A stretch of DNA of 15,125 bases from Lachnospiraceae bacterium UBA1753 (lineage in GTDB: Bacteria > Bacillota > Clostridia > Lachnospirales > Lachnospiraceae): contig DCHL01000087.1 in the NCBI GenBank assembly GCA_002317595.1, forward strand, positions 15,082 through 30,206, given 5' to 3'. Each line of letters starts with the position of its first letter. The stretch's first letter is position 1. The notes below the pieces were generated by a model. That model saw nothing but the letters and a program-made list of their open reading frames with translations. It was not told the origin of the DNA and ran no database searches. This document shows positions 1 through 6,600 of the stretch, in pieces. The translations under genes and the position numbers were made by a program.

Positions 1-74
1 ATTCATCTTTTCAAGTCAAGGACTTCATAAATTCTTCATAATTGGTCTCCTGGACATGAAGATGAAAGGGCATG

Positions 75-108
75 TGCAACGGAAGGTTTTTGTTTCGCCC
101 GTTGCATT
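75..108. repeat. Short palindromic motif, copy A
   Basis: An inverted repeat TGCAACGG (75-82) / CCGTTGCA (99-106) encloses TTTGTTTC (89-96). The same parts recur at 15073-15110: CAACGG, six bases, TTTGTTTC, a variable gap (2 bases here, 8 there), then the identical ten bases CCGTTGCATT. The fixed six-base spacing and the conserved loop octamer suggest a dispersed REP-like or RNA hairpin element, not chance. It lies in non-coding DNA beyond the amt terminator. Function unknown. Confidence 0.4.
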
Positions 109-150
109 CCTGCACCCCACTCGATTTTCATGCATAAGAATGATGGCAAA

Positions 151-367
151 CGCCACAAGGATACATTAGCGCATGTGAATGCGAAGGGACCTATAATCAT
201 CCGGATTCAGTTAATATTCAGAGAACGCCGCGCATGGACGCGCGGCGTAGGTGCCAACTGAGCATGGATGCGAATTGGCACCGTTCTCGTCCGTATAAAA
301 AAACACCCCTGAATCGTTGATGATTAAGGTCCTGTAGCACTGAACATGCCTAAGTATCCTTGTGGCG
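151..367. ncRNA. 217-nt foldback element, candidate structured RNA or MITE-like repeat
   Basis: The ends pair perfectly for 14 bp (151-164 with 354-367). Inward, the helix continues as 166-169/350-353, 171-176/344-349, 187-192/327-332, 194-201/319-326 and 204-210/309-315, broken only by small bulges and one internal loop of about 10 by 11 nt (177-186 and 333-343). The tip is a three-way junction: closing helix 221-225/284-288, GC hairpin 226-233/240-247 and hairpin 250-257/275-282. All the listed pairs are Watson-Crick, so the strand cannot be assigned. No terminator-like T-tract or convincing promoter flanks it. A stem, internal bubble and terminal stem of this length loosely resemble 6S RNA; a non-autonomous mobile foldback is the other option. 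No protein reading frame here is credible. Confidence 0.45.
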
Positions 368-385
368 TAACACAGTTTTATTATG

Positions 386-418
386 AAAAAAGGGCTGCCG
401 CAATTTTGCGACAGCCCC
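386..418 (-). terminator. Intrinsic terminator of the amt-PII gene
   Basis: On the minus strand GGGGCTGTCGC and GCGGCAGCCC form a GC-rich stem around a short A/T loop, followed at once by six T residues (386-391). It starts about 20 nt after the amt-PII stop codon. A G-T wobble in the stem is allowed on the minus strand only. Confidence 0.85.
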
Positions 419-439
419 AAAACATCCTGAAAATGCAGC

Positions 440-2194
440 TTATTCAACATCCTGAAGAGCAGCGAAGTCTTCCTCACCTGTACGGATTTTAACAACCTTA
501 GATACGTTGTATACGAAGATCTTTCCATCGCCGATATGGCCAGTGAAGAGTGCCTTCTTAGCTGCGTCGATAACCTTGGCAACAGGAATCTTAGAGATAA
601 CAACCTCAAGTTTAACCTTAGGCAGGAGTGTTGCATCCATCTCAACACCACGGTACTTCTCGCCGGCACCTCTCTGGATACCACAACCCATAACCTGAGT
701 AACTGTGATACCAGTAACACCGAGGTCATTCATAGCCTTCTTAAGCTTCTCAAATCTCTCAAGCTTGCAGAGAACAACAACCTTGTAGATTCCAGTGTCA
801 GCTGCCTCAACAGGAGCTGCAACAACGGGAACCGCTGCGTTCTGAATTGTCTCAGAAGCTGAATCGTAATCAGAAACACCAAGATCTGTATTCTCGTTGA
901 CATCCATAGTCATTGACATATCAACAACTGAGAATCCTGAGTAAGCTGTTGCAAGACCATGCTCTGTAATATCGAGACCAGTAATCTCCTCTTCCTCTGA
1001 TGCACGAAGACCGATTGTAGCCTTGATTGCGAGGAATGCGATTGTAATTGTAACTGCTGTCCACGCTGCAACTGCTGCAAAGCCGATGAGCTGGATACCA
1101 AGCTGTGTAAATCCACCGCCGTAGAAAAGACCGTTGTGGATTCCAGCTGTCTTCATAGCAGGTGATGTATCTGTTGCAAAGAGACCAACTGCAATTGTTC
1201 CCCAGATACCATTGAGACAGTGAACTGCAACTGCACCAACGGGATCATCAATATGAAGCTTATAGTCAAGGAACCATACACCGAAGCAAACCAGGAGACC
1301 TGCTACTGCACCGATAACAATTGCGCCGAAGCAGTCAACCACATCACAGGGAGCTGTGATAGCTACAAGACCTGCAAGTGAAGCATTCAGACACATTGAA
1401 ACATCGGGCTTACCGTACTTAACCCATGTAAATACCATACATACTACTGTTGCAACTGCGGGAGCAACTGTTGTTGTAAGGAAAATAGTACCGAGTTCTG
1501 CAACATCCTGTGCTGCTGCGCCGTTGAATCCATACCAGCCGAACCAGAGAATGAAGCATCCAAGACATCCAAGAGGGATGTTGTGTCCGGGGAATGCGTT
1601 AACCTTTACAATTTTTCCTGCAGCATCCTTTGTGAACTTACCAATACGGGGCCCAAGGATATATGCACCGATAAGAGCTGCAATACCACCTACCATATGG
1701 ATTGCTGTAGATCCTGCGTAATCATGGAATCCCATCTGAGCGAGGAAACCGCCGCCCCAGATCCAGTGTGCTTCAATTGGATAAATGACTGCTGAGATAA
1801 CACCTGAATAAATACAATATGAAAGGAATTTTGTTCTCTCAGCCATGGCACCTGAAACGATTGTTGCTGTCGTTGCACAGAATACCATGTTGAATACGAA
1901 GCCTGACCAGTCAAACTCTGTGTAGTTTGTGAAGATGTCAAGTCCGGGCTTTCCGATGATACCCATCACATCCTCACCAAGCAGAAGACTGAAACCAATC
2001 AGGATGAATACGCAGGTACCAATACAGAAGTCCATAAGGTTCTTCATAAGAATATTACCTGCGTTCTTGGCTCTGGTGAAGCCCGTCTCTACCATTGCGA
2101 ATCCGGCCTGCATCCAGAATACCAGCGCTGCACCAATCAGGAACCATACACCAAATACCTGACCATTAATCGCGTCTAAAATCTCTGTTGTCAT
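440..2194 (-). CDS. amt: Ammonium transporter fused to a C-terminal PII (GlnK-type) domain
   Basis: The 584-residue protein has two parts. Residues 1 to about 398 are a polytopic Amt/Mep/Rh ammonium channel, with the AMAER signature (116-120) and the twin pore histidines H166 (STAIHMVGG) and H325 (AVAVHCLNG). After an acidic linker of about 70 residues, residues 468-584 form a complete PII domain: the T-loop GAGEKYRGVEM with Y514 at the position uridylylated in enteric PII, PKVKLEVV, and the C-terminal signature TGHIGDGKIFVYNV (551-564). The usual arrangement is separate glnK and amtB genes in which GlnK plugs the channel; here the regulator is tethered. No separate glnK occurs in the window. 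AGGAGG lies 8 nt before the ATG. The gene stands alone, with its own leader and terminator. Whether Y514 is modified in this lineage is unknown. Confidence 0.95.
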   Translation of the reverse strand: MTTEILDAINGQVFGVWFLIGAALVFWMQAGFAMVETGFTRAKNAGNILMKNLMDFCIGTCVFILIGFSLLLGEDVMGIIGKPGLDIFTNYTEFDWSGFVFNMVFCATTATIVSGAMAERTKFLSYCIYSGVISAVIYPIEAHWIWGGGFLAQMGFHDYAGSTAIHMVGGIAALIGAYILGPRIGKFTKDAAGKIVKVNAFPGHNIPLGCLGCFILWFGWYGFNGAAAQDVAELGTIFLTTTVAPAVATVVCMVFTWVKYGKPDVSMCLNASLAGLVAITAPCDVVDCFGAIVIGAVAGLLVCFGVWFLDYKLHIDDPVGAVAVHCLNGIWGTIAVGLFATDTSPAMKTAGIHNGLFYGGGFTQLGIQLIGFAAVAAWTAVTITIAFLAIKATIGLRASEEEEITGLDITEHGLATAYSGFSVVDMSMTMDVNENTDLGVSDYDSASETIQNAAVPVVAAPVEAADTGIYKVVVLCKLERFEKLKKAMNDLGVTGITVTQVMGCGIQRGAGEKYRGVEMDATLLPKVKLEVVISKIPVAKVIDAAKKALFTGHIGDGKIFVYNVSKVVKIRTGEEDFAALQDVE

Positions 2195-2236
2195 AATCTT
2201 TTCCTCCTCTTAGTAATCTCCACCCTCAAATAACAA

Positions 2237-2300
2237 AAGTGTGATGCCACGGATCATCAGGGGCAGGAATTTCCTACCGATGCTCCGTCGCATCACACTT
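2237..2300 (-). promoter_or_regulatory. Long hairpin in the amt leader
   Basis: An 11-bp perfect inverted repeat (2237-2247 / 2290-2300) continues inward as ACGGA/TCCGT, CATC/GATG and a 7-bp tip stem, about 27 bp in all. The tip contains a pair that is T-G on the minus strand but A-C on the plus, which points to a minus-strand RNA, the amt mRNA leader. An alternative local hairpin GATGC-GACGGA-GCATC uses the same 5' bases and would exclude the long stem. A short T-rich run (TTTTGTTATTT) follows. The hairpin ends about 40 nt before the amt start codon. Confidence 0.5.
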
Positions 2301-2323
2301 CTATACATCTGGCAAAGAATTTT

Positions 2324-2366
2324 TATAAAAGAAAAGGCACCGCTGGTTCACTTAACCTGCGGCGCC
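2324..2366 (-). terminator. Terminator-like attenuator upstream of amt
   Basis: On the minus strand GGCGCCGC pairs with GCGGTGCC (one G-U wobble, possible only on this strand). An inner GGTT/AACC stem has loop AAGTG, and TTTTCTTTTATA follows. It lies 130 nt before the amt start and begins about 10 nt after the start site predicted from the promoter at 2384-2412. Either it attenuates amt transcription or it ends a longer minus-strand RNA that starts near 2753-2783. Confidence 0.6.
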
Positions 2367-2383
2367 CTTGCCTTTATGCGAGT

Positions 2384-2412
2384 AGTGTACTCTTGTATAC
2401 AGAATCCGTCAA
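2384..2412 (-). promoter_or_regulatory. Predicted sigma-A promoter for amt
   Basis: On the minus strand, TTGACG (2407-2412) is followed after exactly 17 bp by TACACT (2384-2389). The predicted start near 2377 puts the terminator hairpin at the very 5' end of the transcript and gives a leader of about 180 nt. Confidence 0.55.
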
Positions 2413-2468
2413 CTATAATTTTACACAAAAAATATTTAGAAAAATTTAATTTTTTGTTCATCGTTTTA

Positions 2469-2496
2469 TTGACATTCTTCTGTATACGTGTATAAT
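2469..2496 (+). promoter_or_regulatory. Consensus sigma-A promoter on the plus strand
   Basis: TTGACA (2469-2474) and TATAAT (2491-2496) are both perfect consensus hexamers, 16 bp apart. The predicted start is near 2503. No gene follows directly; transcription would meet the terminator-like hairpin at 2513-2553 within about 50 nt. Confidence 0.65.
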
Positions 2497-2512
2497 ACGA
2501 AATTGACGAGGG

Positions 2513-2553
2513 CGTCTTTCAGCGATAATAGCTGGGGGGCGTTTTCTTTTTTT
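2513..2553 (+). terminator. Terminator-like hairpin right after the plus-strand promoter
   Basis: CGTCTTTCAGC (2513-2523) pairs with GCTGGGGGGCG (2531-2541) across a 7-nt loop, using four G-U wobbles that exist only on the plus strand. TTTTCTTTTTTT (2542-2553) follows. With the promoter at 2469-2496 this implies a transcript of only about 50 nt. Its GGGGGCGT arm also pairs with 2721-2728 (see the RNA candidate at 2535-2728). Confidence 0.5.
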
Positions 2554-2728
2554 GTATAACTCCTTTTTCAAGGAGATACCACTAACTGCTCCCAATAGGG
2601 AGATATCCCCTTAGTAGTATATACATAAGCGGAATCCCGGCTTTGACGGACCGCAGGTGCTTCCACCACCTACGATCCCGAGCCGGGATTCTCGCGTTTA
2701 CGGACGGCTGCGGATTACTCACGCCCCC
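2535..2728 (-). ncRNA. Candidate structured RNA of about 194 nt
   Basis: A closing helix GGGGGCGT/ACGCCCCC (8 perfect bp, 2721-2728 with 2535-2542) brackets several helices. These are an 11-bp stem 2681-2691/2632-2642, with a hairpin 2667-2674/2652-2659 inside it; a 10-bp stem 2611-2620/2576-2585, with hairpin CTCCC-TATT-GGGAG inside it; and CTCCTT-GAAA-AAGGAG (2560-2575), which has a GNRA loop on the minus strand. Two pairs (2580/2616 and 2654/2672) are G-U on the minus strand but C-A mismatches on the plus, so the minus strand is favoured. TGCGG/CCGCA (2730-2734/2709-2713) would form a pseudoknot with the closing helix, and CCGCAG/CTGCGG offers a competing pairing. Two minus-strand promoters lie upstream. 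No T-tract follows, so the 3' end is unclear. I could not match it to a family; raiA RNA is only a guess. Confidence 0.55.
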
Positions 2729-2759
2729 GCCGCAATATATGTAAATACATAACGGTTCA

Positions 2760-2787
2760 ATATTATCCCACCCACCAAAAAAGTCAA
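2760..2787 (-). promoter_or_regulatory. Predicted minus-strand promoter, proximal
   Basis: On the minus strand, TTGACT (2782-2787) and TAATAT (2760-2765) are 16 bp apart. The predicted start near 2753 is 25 nt before the closing helix of the structured RNA candidate. Confidence 0.4.
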
Positions 2788-2789
2788 GT

Positions 2790-2817
2790 ATTATACCATT
2801 GTTTAGCCACGTCACAA
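2790..2817 (-). promoter_or_regulatory. Predicted minus-strand promoter, distal, extended -10
   Basis: On the minus strand, TGGTATAAT (extended -10, hexamer 2790-2795) is preceded at 16 bp by TTGTGA (2812-2817). It interleaves with the plus-strand promoter of the acetyltransferase gene, so both cannot be occupied at once. Start near 2783. Confidence 0.45.
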
Positions 2818-2827
2818 GTCATATAAT
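2799..2827 (+). promoter_or_regulatory. Promoter of the GNAT gene, probably leaderless
   Basis: TTGTTT (2799-2804), 17 bp, then a perfect TATAAT (2822-2827). The start codon ATG begins at 2834, seven bases after the -10 box, exactly where transcription should begin. No Shine-Dalgarno sequence can fit in between. Confidence 0.5.
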
Positions 2828-2833
2828 TCAGAT

Positions 2834-3694
2834 ATGAGGAAAAAATATACGCGCCAGATAAATGATATAGAGGTAGAGATTATTGCAACCGACAACCCGT
2901 CAGATGCCAGACAGGCAGCTGATAAGGGCTCTGTCGTTGTGTGGATTGAGTATGACGGTGGCCAGGCTACCGATATAGACTTCCATCCTGCACTCATCCT
3001 CCAGGCACCAGTTCCAGCCTCCTGCAAAAAAACAAACGAGCATCACGATTCAAATCTTAATGAGTGTCCCGATGAATACCTTAATGAATGTCCCGATGAA
3101 TACCTTGAGGAGTGTCTCGATGAATATCTCGATGAGTGTCTCCCTGACACTCTGCTCACCAGTCTTGCCAGGAGACATCTGAATCTCCCGCTTATCATTG
3201 CCGAGACGGACAGGCTCATCATCCGCGAGCTGTCCATGGACGATCTTCCTAATATACATGAATCAATAAGACCTGACACAGAACATGCCCGGACCTACAT
3301 CGAGAGCATGTATAAGCTCTGGGGATTTGGAATATGGCTGGTAATACTTAAGGATCAGCGCAATGAAGCAACCCACAGTCATAAATACCACAGCAATCAC
3401 GAATCCCACGACACCATCATTGGTAAGGCAGGCCTTGGCACTAGGGATGAGTGCTCCTTCCCTGATCTGGGATATGAAATCATCCCCAAATACCGAAGAC
3501 AAGGATACGCGAAGGAGGCATCCCTTTCGGTGATTGATTTTGCCAAAAGCGTACTGGAGTTATCAAAGCTGTCTCTGGTCTGTGACAAAGAAAATGCAGC
3601 CTCGCTCTCGCTGGCTGCATCCTTAGGATTCTATTCAGTCAGTGCACCGGACGGTGCCCTGCCAGGTCACGTATATCTTGAGAGAGAACTCTAA
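2834..3694 (+). CDS. GNAT-family N-acetyltransferase with an octapeptide-repeat N-terminal region
   Basis: The 286-residue protein ends in a RimJ/RimL-like GNAT domain (about 118-286): ETDRLIIREL at 124-133, the acetyl-CoA-binding motif YRRQGYAKEAS (220-230) and DKENAASLSLAASLGF (251-266). The substrate cannot be told. Residues 1-75 are of unknown type. Residues 76-107 are four tandem copies of an acidic octapeptide (NECPDEYL twice, EECLDEYL, DECLPDTL), encoded by 24-bp DNA repeats at 3059-3154. A histidine-rich insert (H181, 183, 186, 189, 192) interrupts the domain. The start is the only ATG before residue 135, and a consensus -10 box 7 nt upstream suggests a leaderless mRNA. The gene is convergent with mfd and overlaps its stop by three bases. 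No terminator follows. Confidence 0.8.
   Translation: MRKKYTRQINDIEVEIIATDNPSDARQAADKGSVVVWIEYDGGQATDIDFHPALILQAPVPASCKKTNEHHDSNLNECPDEYLNECPDEYLEECLDEYLDECLPDTLLTSLARRHLNLPLIIAETDRLIIRELSMDDLPNIHESIRPDTEHARTYIESMYKLWGFGIWLVILKDQRNEATHSHKYHSNHESHDTIIGKAGLGTRDECSFPDLGYEIIPKYRRQGYAKEASLSVIDFAKSVLELSKLSLVCDKENAASLSLAASLGFYSVSAPDGALPGHVYLEREL
3059..3154 (+). repeat. 24-bp tandem repeat, four copies, in frame within the GNAT gene
   Basis: Copies lie at 3059-3082, 3083-3106, 3107-3130 and 3131-3154. The first two encode the same octapeptide; the third and fourth diverge. The unit is a multiple of three, so copy changes keep the reading frame. Each unit has one Cys and several Asp/Glu residues. Confidence 0.85.
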
Positions 3695-6600
3695 CCCAGC
3701 AGCATCTGCATATCAATCAGTATCTCACGGGCTCTGTCGATGACATCCATAGTGTCCTTCTCCCTGTTAAAAATAAGACTTGGACGCTCTCCATTTCTGA
3801 AGGTGAGCCTGCCCTCGTACTTCATGAGGAGTTCAGGAAGCATACCCGGGTCGAGGGATGCCTTCTTGAAGAAAGTGAACTTGATGATTTTTTCCTGGGC
3901 AGAGAGATCCTCCACAAACACCTTGTGGGCGAGAACCCTGAGAAGGGATATCCTGATGAGATTTCTGACAGGCTCGGGCACCTTGCCGAAGCGGTCTGTC
4001 ATCTCATCCACAATGTCCTCGGCCTCTTCATTGCTCTCAACGCTCGCAATTCGCTTATACATATCGAGCTTCATAGACTCATTGGTCATATATGTGTCAG
4101 GAATGAAGGCATCAAGGTCCGCATCCACAGAAGTCGAGAACTCAGCGGCAACACCCTCACCCTTCTCACGACGGACGGCCTCGTTGAGCATCTTGCAGTA
4201 CAGGTCGTAGCCGACCTCTTCCATATGACCATGCTGGGTCCTGCCTAAAATATTGCCGGCACCTCGTATCTCCAGATCCTTCATCGCAATCTTGAACCCG
4301 CTTCCAAGGTCCGTGAATTCACGGATTGCCGATAGTCTCTTCTCAGCCTCCTCGCGAAGAAGCTTATCCCTTCTATACATAAGGAACGCGTAGGACGTAC
4401 GGTTCGATCGGCCCACACGGCCCCTCAGCTGATAGAGCTGCGACAGTCCCATCCTGTCAGAGTCATGCACGATAATCGTGTTGACATTAGGAATATCAAG
4501 GCCTGTCTCGATAATGGTTGTCGAAACGAGCACATCAATATCGCCGTTGATAAAATCAACCATCAGCTTCTCGAGCTCGGTCTCCTTCATCTGTCCATGG
4601 GCATAGTCAATCTCAGCATCGGGAACCAATTCACGAAGCTTTGCAGTCACATCCGCGATGTTGTTTACCCGGTTATATACATAGTAGACCTGGCCTCCCC
4701 TTGCGAGTTCCCTGACAATTGCCTCCCTGACCATCTCGTCATTGTACTCCATTACAAAGGTCTGGATCGGCATTCTGTCCTGAGGCGGCTCCTCAAGAAC
4801 ACTCATATCCCTGATTCCCACAAGAGACATGTGAAGCGTTCTCGGAATAGGGGTTGCGGTCAGAGTGAGGACATCAACGTTCTCACGCATCTGCTTGATC
4901 TTCTCCTTGTGGGTTACACCAAACCTCTGCTCCTCATCAATCACGAGAAGTCCAAGATCCTTGAACTGCACATCCTTCGACAGGAGCCTATGTGTTCCAA
5001 TTGCAATATCCACCATTCCATTCTTGAGACCAGCGATAGTCGCCTTAATTTCAGAAGGAGTCCTGAACCTGCACATCAAATCAATGCGCACGGGATAATC
5101 CTTCATCCTCTGAATGAAAGTGTTGTAATGCTGCTGTGCAAGAATCGTGGTCGGCACAAGGAACGCAACCTGCTTGCCCTCCTGAACCGCCTTGAAGGCA
5201 GCACGGATTGCAATCTCAGTCTTTCCGTAACCGACATCCCCGCAGATGAGTCTGTCCATAATCTTAGGACTCATCATGTCCTGCTTGGTCGCCTCAATAG
5301 CCGCAGCCTGATCCTCAGTCTCCTCGTAGGGGAACATCTCCTCAAACTCCGTCTGCCACACAGTGTCAGGACCATAGATGAATCCATTGTCCTTCTGCCT
5401 CTTTGCATACAGCTCAACCAGGTCGTGGGCAATGACCTCAACGGCACCGCGCACCCTCGCCTTGGTCCTCGACCACTCCTGTCCGCCGAGCTTGTTGAGC
5501 TTTGGCTTCTTCGCGTCAGCAGAGGCATACTTCTGAATCACGCCAAGGTCCGTCGCCAGGATATACAGGTTACCACCGCCACGGTAGCTGATCTTCATGT
5601 AATCCTTCGTGACCTTATCAATCTCAATATGCTCAATTCCCTGGTAGATTCCAAGGCCATGATTTTCATGAACCACATAATCGCCCACCTGCAGGTCATT
5701 GAAGCTTGAGATATTCTGCCCATCGTAAGACTTGTGGCGCTTTCTCTTTTTCTTTTTCTGGCCAAAAATATCACTTTCAGATATAACAACAAAGCCAACC
5801 AACGGATACTCAAATCCCTTGCTGATTCGTCCATAGGACACCAGAACCTCACCAGGCTTAACCACCCTGTCTGAGTCCTCCGTGTAGAACGCATTCAGTC
5901 CCTCGCCGAGGATATCCTCCGCGAGTCGCTTCGCCCTGGTCCTCGAAGGAGAGAGCAGCACAACGCCAAAATCGTTCTTCTTATATTTTTTCAAATCGGA
6001 AATCAGCGCATCAAAACTGTTGTTGTAGGAATTCACCAGTCTCGCACTGACGTGATACTTTCTGTAGGGCTTGTACATACTGAGCTTCTGCGAGATTGTG
6101 CAAAGTGCGCAGCACTCGTATCGCTCAATCTTAGCCACCACGCTCTCCATCGGATAGAGCAGGTCCGCCTGTCCTGCGAGGGCGTAACCCTTCGCAGCCC
6201 TCTGAAGCATGCTCTCCTTGAACTCGTTCTCGATCACCTGACCCTTGTCAATCAGCCTTGTGGGTTCATCCAGGAATATCGTTGTCCTCTCCCTGTCAAA
6301 CAGCTCCAGGACGGAGTATGCCTCCTCGTAAAAATAAGGCAGGTAAGCATCCAGCGAAACCGGGAAGCCTTCGGTAATCTCTTCCCTTAATTGCTTAACA
6401 AAGCTCTCAACCCTGTGAGCCTGCTCAGTCTCAAAATTCTCGCGCATCTTCCCACTGACAATACCGGCCTCCTTCTCAATCCGAAGGAGTCCACGGAGCT
6501 TCTCCTCCTGGCTCAGCACAAGCTCACTTGCAGGGAAGATACAGATTTCCTCCTGCTTTGCCACAGACCTCTGGCTCTCACAGTCGAAAGTCCTGATGGA

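Noticed and set aside
11..73. Minus-strand mini-ORF of 20 residues
   Set aside because: It looks protein-like but has no ribosome site and is too short to judge.
2..166. Plus-strand frame open from the window edge for about 54 codons
   Set aside because: It has no recognisable motif, crosses the palindromic motif and enters the foldback stem; a chance open frame is more likely than a gene end.
151..367. Retron-type non-coding RNA
   Set aside because: The long stem recalls an msd hairpin, but there is no reverse transcriptase in the window and no recognisable msr part.
211..729. Minus-strand open frame of 172 codons
   Set aside because: It overlaps the PII part of amt in another frame, crosses the terminator and part of the foldback element, and has no recognisable domain.
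2241..2495. Plus-strand ORF of 84 codons
   Set aside because: It is antisense to the amt leader hairpins and promoter, has no ribosome site and no known motif.
2629..2695. T-box or SRP RNA
   Set aside because: GGTGG and GGAAGCA-like stretches recall these families, but the T-box core and the SRP GGAAGGAAGC motif are absent.
2582..2815. Minus-strand ORF of 77 codons
   Set aside because: It lies within the structured RNA candidate; its composition follows the helices and it lacks a ribosome site, so it is probably a spurious translation of an RNA gene.
4465..5709. Plus-strand ORF of 414 codons
   Set aside because: It lies entirely opposite the mfd helicase region, whose motifs are intact; it is a long antisense shadow frame with no domain.
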